Assembly: GCA_963790875.1 (NCBI GenBank)
Contig: CAWBQT010000016.1
Span: 744,001 to 808,000, forward strand
Direction of reading: 5' to 3'
DNA from: AP-15 sp963790875
GTDB taxonomy: Bacteria > Pseudomonadota > Alphaproteobacteria > ATCC43930 > CGMCC-115725
Length of the DNA stretch: 64,000 nt
Shown here: piece by piece, positions 46,273 through 56,936 of the stretch
How positions within the stretch are numbered: the first letter of the stretch is position 1
Layout of the letters: every line of letters starts with the position of its first letter
The notes under the pieces: model-generated
What the model was told of the DNA's origin: nothing
The model's input: only the letters and a program-made list of their open reading frames with translations
Database searches by the model: none
Made by a program: the position numbers and the translations under genes

Positions 46273-48609
46273 GACCGCCGGCGCGCCCGGGCTTGTGGTT
46301 GGTCGCGACGCGCGAGATCCGGTTCTTTCGGCATGACCGCGCCGGCTATCTGCTCGTCGTCATCGTCCCGCTGATCGCCTTCGCAGTGTTGGCCTGGACC
46401 TTCGGCAGCGCCGTGGTGCGCGGCCTCGACGTCGCGGTCGTCGACGCGGACCGCTCGGCCACCTCGGCGCGGCTCGTCCAGACGATCGCGGCGACGCCGG
46501 GATTGCGCGTCAGCGAACGCGACAACAATTTACAGGGGGCCACCCGGGCGATCCGCTCCGGCGGCGCGATTGCTGCGGTTTATATCCCGCCGCGCTTCGA
46601 ATTGGATCTTCGCGCCGGCCGCCGGCCGCAGATCATCGCATTTTACAACGCGCAGTATTTCACGCCCGGCAACATCGCAGCGCGCGGCCTGAGCGACGCG
46701 ATCGACGACGCGATCTCGCGGCTGTCGCCGCTTTCAGGCGTGCGCCGGCCACAGCCGGGCGGGGGCAGGCTCGTCGCCGAGGAATATGTTCTGACGAACC
46801 CGGCGCTCAATTACGCCGGATTTCTGCTGCGCGCGGTGATGCCGACGACGCTGCATGTCGTCATCGGGGTCGCCGCCGCCTATGCGGTCGGCACCGAGTT
46901 CTCGCGGCGCTCGCGGCGCGCCTGGTTGCGCGCCGCCGGGCCCAGCCCGCTCGTAGCCCTCGCCGGCAAGCTGTTGCCGCTGTTCGTCGTGTTCTTCGCG
47001 CTGCTCGGCATCGAGGCCCTGATCCTGCACGCCGGTTTCGAGCTGCCCTATCGCGGCAATGTGCCGATGATGGTCGCCGCCGCCGCGCTCTTCGTCGTCG
47101 TCTACCTGTCGCTCGCCGCATTCCTGGTGCTGCTGGTCCGCGATCTTGCGCTCGGCCTGAGCCTCGTCGCGATCATCGCGTCGCCGGCCTTCGGCTATGC
47201 CGGGGTAGGCATGCCGATCCTGGCGATGAGCGGATTTGCCCGGGCCTGGAGCGCGCTTCTGCCGCTGCGCTGGTACCAGCAGATCCTATTTGACCAGGCG
47301 GCACGCGGCGCACCGCTCGCCGCCTCGGCGCCGGCCTTCGCGGTGCTCGCCGCGATGGCGATCGGTCTCTTTCTTCTGGCCTGGTGGCGGCTGAGCCGGC
47401 TGGCTCTCGATCATCGGCCGGAAGCCGACGATCGCTTGCCGGCGGACGCGCCCGGCCGCGGCGTCGTTGGCGGCTTTGCCGGCGAGTGGCGCCGCGTGCT
47501 CGCCGATCGCGGCGTCTTCAGCATGATGATCATCGCACCGGCGTTCTACGGCATCTTCTATCCGCAGCCCTATCTCGGCCAGCTGGTTCGCAAGATCCCG
47601 ATCGCCGTCGTCGACGACGACAACACCGAGTTGAGCCGCCGGCTCATCCAGAACTCTCGACGCCGACGAGGCGATTTCGGTCGCGATTCGCGCGCCGGCG
47701 CTCGACGTGGCACAACAGGCGCTGTTCGACCGCCGGGTATTCAGCATCCTCGAAATTCCGCCAAACACCGAGCGCGACGTCCTGAAGGGCAATGCGGCTC
47801 GCCTCCCGGCCTATGTGGACTCGTCCTATTTCCTCGTGTTCAACCGCACCCTGCAGGGGATCCTCGAAGCCGTTTCCGCCACCAACATCGCCGATGTTGC
47901 GCGCGGCCTGCGGCTGGATGGCGCCCCGGCCCGGCTCGCGCTTGCCGCGGTGAGCCCCGCCGAGCTCCTGAGCGAACCGCTCTACAACCCGACCGGCGGC
48001 TATGCGAGCTATGTCGTGCCGGCGGCCTTCGTGCTGATCATCCAGCAGACCTTGCTGATGGGCGCGGCGATGTTGACCGCGCGGGGTCTCGAGCAGTGGC
48101 GGGGAACCGGGTTCGCTGCGCCGGGACCGGGCCGGCTCCTCGGCCGGGGCCTCGCGCATCTGACGGTGTACGTCCCGGCACTTGCCCTGTTTCTGATGGT
48201 GCTGCCGCGGATTTACGGCTTTTCGACCCTCGGCGGGACCGGCGACCTGCTGCTCTTTGCCGTGCCGTTCGTCCTTGCCACGAGCTTCATGGGTCAAGCG
48301 GCGGGGAGTTTCTTCCGGCATCGGGAGACGGCAGTGCTGGTGTTCGTCGCGACCACTCTGCCGCAATTCTTTCTGGTCGGCGTATCCTGGCCGCGCGAAA
48401 TGGTGCCGCCGATGCTCGACCAGCTGCGCCGCATCTTCCCGAGCGAGTCGGCAATCGATGGCCTCGTGCGCATCGGGCAGATGGGCGCGCGGCTCGCCGA
48501 GGTGCGCGGCGATTGGCTAGTCCTGTGGCTGCTCGCCATGCTCTATTTCGTCCTGGCGGTCGCCGCGTCGCGGCGGCGCGCGGCGCTCGCCGATGCCAGT
48601 TCGGTCTAG
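46269..48609 (+). pseudogene. Tandem-duplicated ABC-2 type permease, interrupted by a frameshift
   Basis: Two ABC2_membrane_3 (YhhJ/YbhR-like) permease units in one chain: the first (46269 to about 47440) begins REIRFFRHDRAGYLLVVIVPLIAFAVLAWTFG, the second (about 47480 on) begins EWRRVLADRGVFSMMIIAPAFYGIFYPQPYLG, each with a periplasmic domain and five to six membrane helices. The frame breaks at 47651-47653: RRLIQ is followed by TLDADEAISVAIRAPALDVAQQ in another frame, which one extra A explains. Corrected length is 779 residues. The ATPase that would energise it is not encoded nearby. It overlaps both HlyD genes. Sequencing error or pseudogene. Confidence 0.85.
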
Positions 48610-49603
48610 CCGCGGACGGCGGCTGCATACGCTCGCGGTCGTCATCGTCCTGGCCGCCGCGGGCGGCATCCTCGCCTTTGTGATCCTCCGGCCCGGCGTT
48701 GGCGTGCCACGTTCGCCGGGGCTTGTCCAGGCGACGGAAATACGGATCGGTCCCGAAATCGGCGGCCGCTTGGCGCGGTTCATGGTGGCCCGCGGCCAGC
48801 GGGTAGAGAAGGGCCAACCGCTCGCCGAACTGTCCAACCCCGAGCTCGAAGCCGCGCTGGTCCTGGCGAAAGCGCAGCTCGGCGAAGCGCGAGCCGCGCG
48901 CGACCGCGTCTATGCCGGCCCGCGGCAGGAGCAGGTCGACGCATTGGCGCAGGACATCGACATGGCGAATGCCAATCTCACATATGCGCAGCAGCAATTC
49001 TCCCGGACCTCGGGACTGGCCGCGACCGGGTTCGCCTCGCGGCAGGATCTCGATAAGGCGACGACCGCGGCCGAGACGGCGCGCGCCAACCTGACGCGCG
49101 CCAAGGAGCGCTACCAGGCGGCCCGCCTCGGACCGACGCGCGAGGAGCGGGCGATCGCCGACGCCAAAGTCGGGGCGGCCGCGGCCGCCGTCGCGGTCGT
49201 CGCCGCACGCGTCGAGAAATTGCGGAGCGCGGCGCCGGCGGACGCGACGATCGCGCTCCTCGTTGCCGAGCCGGGCGAGGCAATCATCCCGGGCCAAACG
49301 GTTATGACCCTGGAGGTGACCGACAAGCCATGGGTCAGCCTTAATTTGCGCGAGGACCAGCTCGACGCTCTGCGCCTTGGCACGCCTGTCGCACTCGTCG
49401 CGGCCGACGGCGGCACCCCGGTCGCGGCCCGCATCGACGAGATCCGACCTTACGGGGAATTTGCTACCTGGCGGGCCGCGCGGGCGGTCGGGGCATACGA
49501 CCTCAACATGTTTCTGATTCGCGCCGACCCGCTGGGCCCGGCGCCGGGACTGCGGCCCGGCATGTCGGTTTGGCTGGAGTCCGCGGGACGCCGTCTCGAG
49601 TAG
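48593..49603 (+). CDS. HlyD/MFP family periplasmic adaptor (second)
   Basis: A 336-residue membrane fusion protein related to the one at 45226. It has an N-terminal anchor helix (LAVVIVLAAAGGILAFVIL), lipoyl half GLVQATEIRIGPEIGGRLARFMV, a coiled hairpin (about 75-205), the second half DATIALLVAEPGEAIIPGQ and the same PGLRPGMSVWLE end. The start overlaps the permease 3' end by 17 bp, tying it into the operon. Two adaptors around a fused double permease suggests each adaptor may pair with one permease half. Confidence 0.9.
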   Translation: MPVRSSRGRRLHTLAVVIVLAAAGGILAFVILRPGVGVPRSPGLVQATEIRIGPEIGGRLARFMVARGQRVEKGQPLAELSNPELEAALVLAKAQLGEARAARDRVYAGPRQEQVDALAQDIDMANANLTYAQQQFSRTSGLAATGFASRQDLDKATTAAETARANLTRAKERYQAARLGPTREERAIADAKVGAAAAAVAVVAARVEKLRSAAPADATIALLVAEPGEAIIPGQTVMTLEVTDKPWVSLNLREDQLDALRLGTPVALVAADGGTPVAARIDEIRPYGEFATWRAARAVGAYDLNMFLIRADPLGPAPGLRPGMSVWLESAGRRLE

Positions 49604-49919
49604 CGACCAGGCGGCAGCGTGTCGCGCCGCGACCATGCGGGGACGCAATGGCGCTGGTCTCCCTGTCCAGCTAACCCAGGTTGGATGGGTGTCTGTGGAT
49701 GGCGGATTCCCGTCGCTTCCCGGCGTAAGCTGGATAGGGAGATCAGGTGGACTCGATGGGCAGGAGACATCCTCGCCCTCGACAGCCTCGACGCTGGGTA
49801 GATTGTGTAACGCACATCGTGCGCTTTTCGCGAATGCTTGCATTCAATGCGAAAGCGCGGCGATCACGAGATAACGACTTAGTCTTTTGTCAGACATCTA
49901 TCGTTTCTAATATAGCAAA
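49604..49919. terminator. Convergent gap with strong bidirectional hairpin
   Basis: About 315 bp between the HlyD operon and the oppositely oriented SnoaL-like gene. At 49821-49858 GCGCTTTTCGC pairs with GCGAAAGCGC (one bulged T), with an inner GAATG-CTTG-CATTC stem. T- and A-rich arms make it a likely bidirectional terminator. The rest (49604-49820) has no recognisable gene. Confidence 0.6.
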
Positions 49920-50431
49920 TTACTTCGCCTTGAATGACTGAAGCCATTCGATAAATCGGGCAGTTTGGGGGTCAGTGCGCTGACCCACCAAGGTGACAAC
50001 CTTGATCTTGCCTCCCTTACCTCGTAAATGTTCCATACGATGATTCTGTCTACGCCTGGGCTCCATTGGATGTTTCGGCGCACGCCAGATTTCTCGATAA
50101 AGCCGAGTCGTACCTCCGATCTAACCACCGCCACGTTGCCAGACACGTATTTGCCGATGATCGTGGCATGGTTGTTCGCCGCCACGCGGCGCTCCAACTC
50201 TGCCCGGATCGCGGCCCGGCCGACACAAGGGGTCCAACATAAGCCCCCTCCCTGGATGATCGCGTCATCGTTATACAACGCGAGCGCCGCGGTCACATCG
50301 CCGCGGCTTTCTGCCGCCATATCTCGCTCCGCCAGCGATGCTGGACCTGTCTGGGCTGGCGCCGGCGTGGACACGGTGAGGGCCAGCATAGACGCCAACA
50401 AGGTTGCGAAGCGGATGGTGGGCCTATTCAT
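49920..50431 (-). pseudogene. Secreted NTF2/SnoaL-like protein, frameshifted
   Basis: From ATG 50431 (AGGAGA upstream) the product has a signal peptide (MNRPTIRFATLLASMLALTV, cleavage near APAQ) and a SnoaL-like domain: ERDMAAESRGDVTAALALYNDDAIIQGG, then RAAIRAELERRV and VDRIIVWNIYEV. At 50014-50016 homology switches frame, continuing GGKIKVVTLVGQRTDPQTARFIEWL to TAA at 49920. One G missing from a run (three instead of four) accounts for it; the corrected protein would be 170 residues. A G-run error is very possible. Ligand or substrate unknown. Confidence 0.75.
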
Positions 50432-50544
50432 CGGCTTTAGTCTCCTGTCCAAGATCTATCCCGAAAAAATCACTACGCCGGGAGGCGACACGGCCTGCAG
50501 CGACCGCCGCCCTTGAAGACGATCAGATCGCGATAATTCGATAA

Positions 50545-52887
50545 TTGAGTGAACTCGGGCGCACGCGCCAGCGCCTCGACATGCTGCAACCTGGCTACGA
50601 CGGCACATTTTCAGGCGAGGGGCTGGCGCGGATTGACGCCTCATCCAGCAGGCTCGATTCGCCGGCCGGCAGCAGGAAAAGCCGCCGCTGGCGGGCTCCG
50701 GACAACGGCGAAGGCCGCGTTTTTCCGTGCCAAGCCAAGGGCATTGCGACCCTGTCGTGCCGATGCTATCGCAGCCTTGACGAACAGAAAAGGAACACCA
50801 AGCTGCAACCGATCGATGGCCGGCGGCATCTGCACGGCCTCAACCCGGAACAGCGCCGCGCCGTCGAATTCGGCATCGGCCGCGATGCCGAGCCGCCGTC
50901 TGCATTGTTGATCGCCGCGGGTGCCGGCACCGGAAAGACCAAGGCGCTCGCTCACCGGGTCGCTCATCTGATCCTGAGCGGCCATGATCCGCAGCGTCTG
51001 TTGCTGCTGACGTTCACCCGACGCGCGGCGCTTGAGATGACGCGCCGGAGTCAGCGGATTCTGGCCGAAGCCTACGGCGAAGTTGCCCGTAGCATCTCGA
51101 CACAATCATCACTTCTGCCGTGGTCGGGAACGTTTCATGCGATCGGCAGCCGCCTGTTGAGGCTCCACGCAAGGTCGATCGGGCTCGACTCCACCTTTAC
51201 CGTTCTCGACCGCACCGATGCGGCAGATCTCCTCGACCTGGTGCGCAGCGAACTCGGCCTGTCGCAAACCGTGTCACGGTTCCCGCGCAAGGACACCTGC
51301 CTCGCGATCTACTCTTACACTGTCAATGCTGATTGTCCGCTCCAAGAAACGCTCGCCGGGCTCTTTCCATGGTGCGCCGAGTGGCCCGGAGAGCTCCGCC
51401 GCCTCTTTCAGGCCTATGTCGCAAGGAAGCAGCAGGACAACGTTCTCGATTACGACGACCTCCTCTTGTACTGGCGTCACGCGATGGCAGAGCCTGCCAT
51501 TGCCGCCGAAATCTGCAGACAGTTCGACCATATTCTGGTCGACGAATACCAGGACACCAATCGGCTCCAGGCCGAGATCCTGTTGGCGCTGCGTCCGGAC
51601 GGGTCCGGGCTCACCGTCGTCGGCGACGACGCGCAGTCGATCTATTCGTTTCGCGCCGCGGCGGTGCGCAACATCCTCGACTTTCCGCGCAGCGTTTCGC
51701 CGCCGCCGGCGGTCATCGCCCTCGAACGCAATTACCGATCGACGCAACCGATCCTCGACGTAGCGAACGCGGTGATCGCTGGAGCCGGCGAGAGATTCGC
51801 CAAGACCCTTTATTCGACGATGGAATTGGCCGAACTTCCATACCTCGTCAGCGCCGAGGACGAGGCGGCGCAGGCGAGCTATGTCGCCGACCATGTCCTC
51901 GATCACCGGGAAGCGGGCATCGCGCTCAAACGCCAGGCCGTGCTGTTCCGCGCCTCGCATCACAGCGATCTTCTCGAAATCGAGCTTGGGCGGCGCAACA
52001 TCCCGTTCGTCAAATATGGCGGGCTCAAATTCCTCGAAGCGGCGCATGTCAAGGATGTGCTGGCAATCCTGCGCTGGGCAGAGAACCCGCGCGATGCGGT
52101 CGCCGGACTCCGGGCACTTCAGTTGCACCCCGGTATCGGCCCGGCAACCGCGCACAGCGTTATCGACCGGCACGCACGCGAGGGCTTTGCTGCCGCGGCA
52201 ATCGCGCAGTTAACGCCGCCTGCCGCCGCATCCGTACCGTGGTCGGGGTTTTGCCGCATGATCGAACACCTGCGCGGTGCGACTGTCGCATGGCAGGGCC
52301 AGATCGGTCTGGTGCTTGATTGGTATCAGCCGCAGCTCGAGCGCCTCTACGATAATGCGGCGGCCCGTGCTGGCGACCTCGACCAGCTCGAGCAGATCGC
52401 CGCTGGCTACGCCACCCGCGAGCGTTTTCTGACCGAGCTGACTTTGGACCCGCCTGATGCCAGCGGCGCCGAAGCCGGTCGTCCGCGGCTCGACGAGGAC
52501 TACCTGATCCTGTCGACCATTCATTCGGCCAAGGGGCAGGAATGGGACGCGGTTTTTATCCTCAACCTCGTCGACGGCTGTATTCCCTCGGATATGGCAA
52601 GCGGCAAACCCGAGCAGATCGACGAAGAGCGCCGGCTCCTCTATGTGGCAATAACCCGGGCTCGCGAGCATCTTCATCTGCTGCAGCCGCTGCGGTTCTA
52701 CATTGCGCACCAGCACCGCCACGGTCGCAGCCACGTGATGGCGCCGCGCTCGCGCTTTCTATCGGACGATGTCCTCGGGCTTTTCACCCGCCGCATCGCG
52801 GCGGCACACGGCGCCGCGGATGCTATGCCCCCGCGACCGGCAGCGCCGGTCGACATCAGCGCACGCCTGCGCGATATGTGGCGCTGA
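50545..52887 (+). CDS. UvrD/Rep-type superfamily 1 ATP-dependent DNA helicase
   Basis: A 3'-5' SF1A helicase. The conserved part starts about 50820 with HGLNPEQRRAVEFG, then Walker A AAGAGTGKTKAL, motif Ia LLTFTRRAALEMTRR, DEYQDTNRLQ (motif II), GDDAQSIYSFRAA (III), LERNYRSTQPIL (IV), STIHSAKGQEWDAVFILNL (V) and LLYVAITRAREHLHL (VI). The frame is open from TTG 50545, but its first 90 or so codons show no conservation and no ATG except 50581 fits; the true start may be a non-ATG codon near 50800 (AAAGGA precedes CTG 50804). About 690 residues is a good UvrD-like size. Confidence 0.85.
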   Translation: MSELGRTRQRLDMLQPGYDGTFSGEGLARIDASSSRLDSPAGSRKSRRWRAPDNGEGRVFPCQAKGIATLSCRCYRSLDEQKRNTKLQPIDGRRHLHGLNPEQRRAVEFGIGRDAEPPSALLIAAGAGTGKTKALAHRVAHLILSGHDPQRLLLLTFTRRAALEMTRRSQRILAEAYGEVARSISTQSSLLPWSGTFHAIGSRLLRLHARSIGLDSTFTVLDRTDAADLLDLVRSELGLSQTVSRFPRKDTCLAIYSYTVNADCPLQETLAGLFPWCAEWPGELRRLFQAYVARKQQDNVLDYDDLLLYWRHAMAEPAIAAEICRQFDHILVDEYQDTNRLQAEILLALRPDGSGLTVVGDDAQSIYSFRAAAVRNILDFPRSVSPPPAVIALERNYRSTQPILDVANAVIAGAGERFAKTLYSTMELAELPYLVSAEDEAAQASYVADHVLDHREAGIALKRQAVLFRASHHSDLLEIELGRRNIPFVKYGGLKFLEAAHVKDVLAILRWAENPRDAVAGLRALQLHPGIGPATAHSVIDRHAREGFAAAAIAQLTPPAAASVPWSGFCRMIEHLRGATVAWQGQIGLVLDWYQPQLERLYDNAAARAGDLDQLEQIAAGYATRERFLTELTLDPPDASGAEAGRPRLDEDYLILSTIHSAKGQEWDAVFILNLVDGCIPSDMASGKPEQIDEERRLLYVAITRAREHLHLLQPLRFYIAHQHRHGRSHVMAPRSRFLSDDVLGLFTRRIAAAHGAADAMPPRPAAPVDISARLRDMWR

Positions 52888-53086
52888 GCCGACGGTCGAC
52901 GCTAGGCGGGGCCGCAACGAGCCCCTCTGCAGGCGCCAACCGGTCCGAGGGCACCATGCGCATCCGGAATGGGTGGTGAACGGCCGCCACGGGTCGTGAA
53001 CAGACCTTCAGCGTGGCCCGCTCGGCAAGGAGAACTCGGCTACCACCGCCTGGTGAGGGTATAGTCAACGGCGAAGGGGCTGCACA
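52888..53086. other. Intergenic region before cyclase genes
   Basis: About 200 bp without a gene. It must hold the promoter of the first cyclase gene; no motif stands out. Confidence 0.35.
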
Positions 53087-54834
53087 ATGCCTGACCGGCC
53101 GGTTGAACGAAAACTCACCGCAATTTTGGCGGCCGACGTTGCTGGCTACTCACGCCTGATGGGAGCCGACGAGGTCGGCACGCTGCATCGATTAACCGCT
53201 TGTCGGGCGATCGTGGATGGGCTGATCGCTGATCATCGTGGTCGCATCTTTAATACTGCCGGGGACAGTGTTGTGGCGACTTTGCCAGCGCGGTTGACGC
53301 CGTCGAATGCGCGGTCGCGGTGCAGGAGGCGCTGACCAGCGAGAACGCGACCGAACCTGATGCCCAGCAGATGCACTTTCGCATCGGTGTGCACGTCGGC
53401 GACGTGATCGTTCGGGGCGACAATTTGCTGGGGGACGGCGTCAACATCGCCGCGCGCCTCGAAGGCTTGGCCGAGCCAGGTGGCATTTGTGTCTCGGGAA
53501 CCGTGCACGACCAGATCGGAACCAAACTGCCCGTCAGCTTCGTCGAACTGGTCGACCCAAAGATGAAGAACATCGCCCAACCGGTCAGGGCCTACCGGAT
53601 CGAAGGCAAAGCCACGGGGACCGAGGGCCCAAGCGTTGTTCCTCCATTGGCGCTTCCCGACAAGCCGTCGATTGCAGTGTTGCCATTCCAGAACCTGTCC
53701 GGCGATCCCGGGCAGGAATATTTCGTTGACGGCATGGCGGAGGAAATTATCACCGCGCTCTCGCGCATCCGCTGGCTGCTCGTGATCGCCCGTAATTCGA
53801 GCTTTTCCTACAAGGGAAAATCTCCTGAAGTGAGGCAAGTCGGGCGCGAGCTTGGCGTGCGCTATGTGCTCGAAGGCTCGGTGCGCAAGGCCGGCAACCG
53901 GGTGCGCATCACCGGACAACTGATCGACGTCGAGACCGGGGCGCATCTATGGGCCGACCGGTTCGACGGTTCGCTCGAAGACGTGTTTGAGATTCAGGAC
54001 AAGGTGGCATCGAGCATCGCCGGCGTGATCGAGCCCGCCTTGCAGGCCGCCGAGACCGTCCGTTCGGCCAATCGCCCGAACAACGATCTGACCGCCTACG
54101 ACCTCTATCTGCGCGCCTGTGCGGTCTGGCCCTCGGCACGACAAATTCCCGAGGCGCTGCGTCTTTTGGAGCAGGCGATTGCGCGCGATCAGCGTTACGG
54201 ACCGGCGCTCGCCTGGGCCGCGTTCTTCTGTTTTCGGCTGCTCACTGACGATCGGAGCGAAGATCCGCCGGCGGACCGTCGAAAGGGCACCGATTTCGCC
54301 AGGCGGGCCCTGGAAGTGGCCGGCGATGATCCGGGCATCCTGGCCAATTCCGCCAACGCGCTGGCCTACTTCGGCGAGGACATTGGCGCCATGATGGCGT
54401 TGGTCGACCGTGCCCTCGCGCTCAACCCGAACTACGCTCGTGGCTGGCACGTCAGCGGCGTCCTCAGATTGTGGGCGGGCGAGCCCGATATTGCGATCGA
54501 GCACACCGACGCGGCGCTGCGTTTCAGTCCTCGCGCTCGCATCGGCACGTCGTTCTTGCTAATAGGCCGCGCCCATTTTTTCAGCCGCCGGTTCGACGAA
54601 GCCGTGCCAAAGCTACTGCTCGCGATCCAAGAGGATCAAAGCTCCTCGACGCCATATCGCTTTCTCGCCGCCTGCTACGCCCATCTGGATCGGCTCGACG
54701 ACGCGCGAGAGATCGTGGCGCGGCTGCGCGCCATCACGTCCGTCGTAGTGCCGAGCGGGCTGCCCTACCGGAAGCCTGAGGACCGCGAGCTTTACCTGTC
54801 GGGCCTGCGCCTGGCGGCCGGCGAGACGGCATGA
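53087..54834 (+). pseudogene. Class III adenylate/guanylate cyclase with TolB-like and TPR domains, frameshifted
   Basis: The N-terminal cyclase homology domain begins RKLTAILAADVAGYSRLMGADE (first metal Asp) and NTAGDSVVA (second), then breaks at about 53278-53283: FASAVDAVECAVAVQEAL continues in another frame, consistent with one missing base. The rest is intact: GDGVNIAARLEGLAEPGGICVS with the catalytic Asn/Arg, a TolB/FlgO-like domain (KPSIAVLPFQNLSGDPGQEYFVDGMAEEI) and TPR-type repeats (about 330-560). Corrected length is 582 residues. It would make cAMP or cGMP. It is the paralogue of the gene at 55102. Error or pseudogene. Confidence 0.87.
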
Positions 54835-55101
54835 GCACCCCGAGGAAGTAGGAGGACTTCTGCTACGACCTGCACAAGACACAGAGACCGCAGCGTCTGC
54901 GGTCGGAAGGTCTGGAATGGGTCGGATTGGGCCGGTGGCTCGAGGTTGAGGGTGATCGACGATCCCGACGGGCCGCGAATGGTTTCACCGGGTGGTAAAG
55001 GGCCATTCGGCTCAGCGTCAAATGAGCCTCAAACCGGCACTCGCGCCGCGCCGAGTTCCATCATACTCTGGGCTGCATATTTCCTTGCGGGACCGGCGCC
55101 G
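54835..55101. terminator. Gap between cyclase paralogues with hairpin
   Basis: About 265 bp. GACCGCAG-CGT-CTGCGGTC (54886-54904) is a perfect eight-base stem with a three-base loop 50 bp after the first cyclase stop; no T run follows. The remaining sequence shows no gene. Confidence 0.5.
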
Positions 55102-56907
55102 ATGAGCCAGGGGCGGGTCGAACGGCGTCTAGCGGCCATCATGGCAGTCGATGTCGTCGGCTATTCGCGGCTGATGGGCGCCGACGAGGAAGGCACGCTC
55201 GCCGCGCTGAAGGCGATAAGGCGCGAACTGGGCGACCCCAAAATCGCCGAGCATCGCGGGCGCATCGTCAAGACCACCGGCGACGGGCTCTTGGTCGAAT
55301 TCGCCAGCGTCGTCGACGCGATGCGCTGCGCTGTCGAGGTGCAGCAGGGGATGGCCGGGCGCAACGCCGATGTTCCGGCCGATCAGCGCATCGAGTTCCG
55401 GTTCGGCATCCACCAGGGCGACATCATCATCGACGACGGCGACATCTTCGGTGACGGGGTCAACCTCGCCGCCCGCCTCGAGGGGTTGGCGGAGCCGGGC
55501 GGCATCTGCGTCAGCCGGGTGGTGCGCGACGAAATCCGCGACAAGCTCGACTTCGCCTTCGACGACCTGGGCGAACAGAGCCTGAAGAATATCGCCCGCC
55601 CGGTGCGGGTGTTCGCGGTGAATATCGCAGCGCCGGCGTCTCGCCCGCCTGCGGTTGTGACGGGAGCGATCCGGCCGATGGCCGAGCCAGCTCCGCTGGC
55701 GCTGCCGGACAAGCCGTCGCTGGCGGTGCTGCCGTTCCAGAACATGTCCGGCGACCCCGAGCAGGAATACTTCGCTGACGGCATGGTCGAGGAGATCACC
55801 ACGGCGATCGCCCGGCTGCCGTGGCTCTTCGTCATCGCCCGCAATTCGAGCTTCACCTACAAGGGCAAATCCGTCGATGTGAAGCAGGTGGCCCGGGAAC
55901 TCGGCGTGCGCTACGTGCTCGAAGGCTCGGTGCGCAAGGCCGGCAACCGCGTCCGCATCACCGGCCAGCTGATCGACACCGCGACTGGCGCCCATATCTG
56001 GGCCGACCGGTTCGACGGTGCGCTCGACGATGTCTTCGAGCTTCAGGACCAGATCGCCGCCAGCGTCGTCGGCGCGATCGAACCGCGGTTGCGGCAATCT
56101 GAGATCGAGCGCGCCAGCCGCAAGCCGACCGCGAGCCTCGACGCCTACGATCTCTATCTGCGCGCGCTGGCGCAATTCCATCGCTATACCGACGAGGGGT
56201 TCGCGGAGACGGTCGCCCTGCTTCAGCGGGCGCTGGCAATCGATCCATCCTACGCGCCGGCCGCTGCGTTGGTCGGCTGGTGTCGTATGTTCCAGGGGGT
56301 TCAGGCGTGGGGCGCCTTATCGGATGCCGACATGTCCGCAGCCGTTCGTCTGGCGCGGCAGGCACTTGAGGGCGAGCGCGACGATGCCGAGACGGTGGCG
56401 CGGGCCGCGTTCACGCTGTTCTACCTTGCCAGCGAAACGGCTATGGCGATGGCGGCGCTTGATCGCGGGCTGGCGCATAATCCCAACGCGGCCACCGCCT
56501 GGGTGGCGAGAGGAGGTATTTACGCGCTCCGTAACCAGCCCGAGCTGGCGATCGAGGCCGTCCATCGGGCGCGGCGCTTGAGCCCGTTCGATCCGCTCGG
56601 CTTTTTCGGCGCCACGCTCCTTGCGGCCGCTCATCTTCTCGCCGGACGCTTCGAACAGGCGATCGAGTGGGCCGATCGCAGTTTGCACGACCAGCCGCGC
56701 TTTAATCCGGTGCGTCGGATAAAAATCGCCGCCAATGCGCATCTCGGCCGCCTCGACGAGGCGCGCACTGAACTCGGCCGGATGCTGGCGATCCAGCCCG
56801 GAGCGACGATCACCCACTTTCGCGCGAACGCCGCTCGGTCAGCCGCGCCCGAATTCCTCGACGTCGTCTCCGCTGGCCTGCGCCTGGCCGGCCTGCCGGA
56901 GGCGTGA
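55102..56907 (+). CDS. Class III adenylate/guanylate cyclase with TolB-like and TPR domains
   Basis: A 601-residue cytosolic signalling enzyme. Residues about 5-175 are the cyclase domain: ERRLAAIMAVDVVGYSRLMGADEEG (first Asp), KTTGDGLLVEFASVVDA (second Asp) and GDGVNLAARLEGLAEPGGICVS with transition-state Asn and Arg. Residues about 195-340 form a TolB/FlgO-like domain (KPSLAVLPFQNMSGDPEQEYFADGMVEEI, GVRYVLEGSVRKAGNRVRITGQLID), and about 350-590 are TPR repeats. ATG 55102 (MSQGRVERRL) is chosen; the frame is open from 54946 but that part is not conserved. All catalytic residues seen are present. It shares extensive blocks with the gene at 53087, a tandem duplication. Confidence 0.92.
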   Translation: MSQGRVERRLAAIMAVDVVGYSRLMGADEEGTLAALKAIRRELGDPKIAEHRGRIVKTTGDGLLVEFASVVDAMRCAVEVQQGMAGRNADVPADQRIEFRFGIHQGDIIIDDGDIFGDGVNLAARLEGLAEPGGICVSRVVRDEIRDKLDFAFDDLGEQSLKNIARPVRVFAVNIAAPASRPPAVVTGAIRPMAEPAPLALPDKPSLAVLPFQNMSGDPEQEYFADGMVEEITTAIARLPWLFVIARNSSFTYKGKSVDVKQVARELGVRYVLEGSVRKAGNRVRITGQLIDTATGAHIWADRFDGALDDVFELQDQIAASVVGAIEPRLRQSEIERASRKPTASLDAYDLYLRALAQFHRYTDEGFAETVALLQRALAIDPSYAPAAALVGWCRMFQGVQAWGALSDADMSAAVRLARQALEGERDDAETVARAAFTLFYLASETAMAMAALDRGLAHNPNAATAWVARGGIYALRNQPELAIEAVHRARRLSPFDPLGFFGATLLAAAHLLAGRFEQAIEWADRSLHDQPRFNPVRRIKIAANAHLGRLDEARTELGRMLAIQPGATITHFRANAARSAAPEFLDVVSAGLRLAGLPEA

Positions 56908-56936
56908 GAAGCGCGGCTCTCTTCGCAGGGCCGGCA

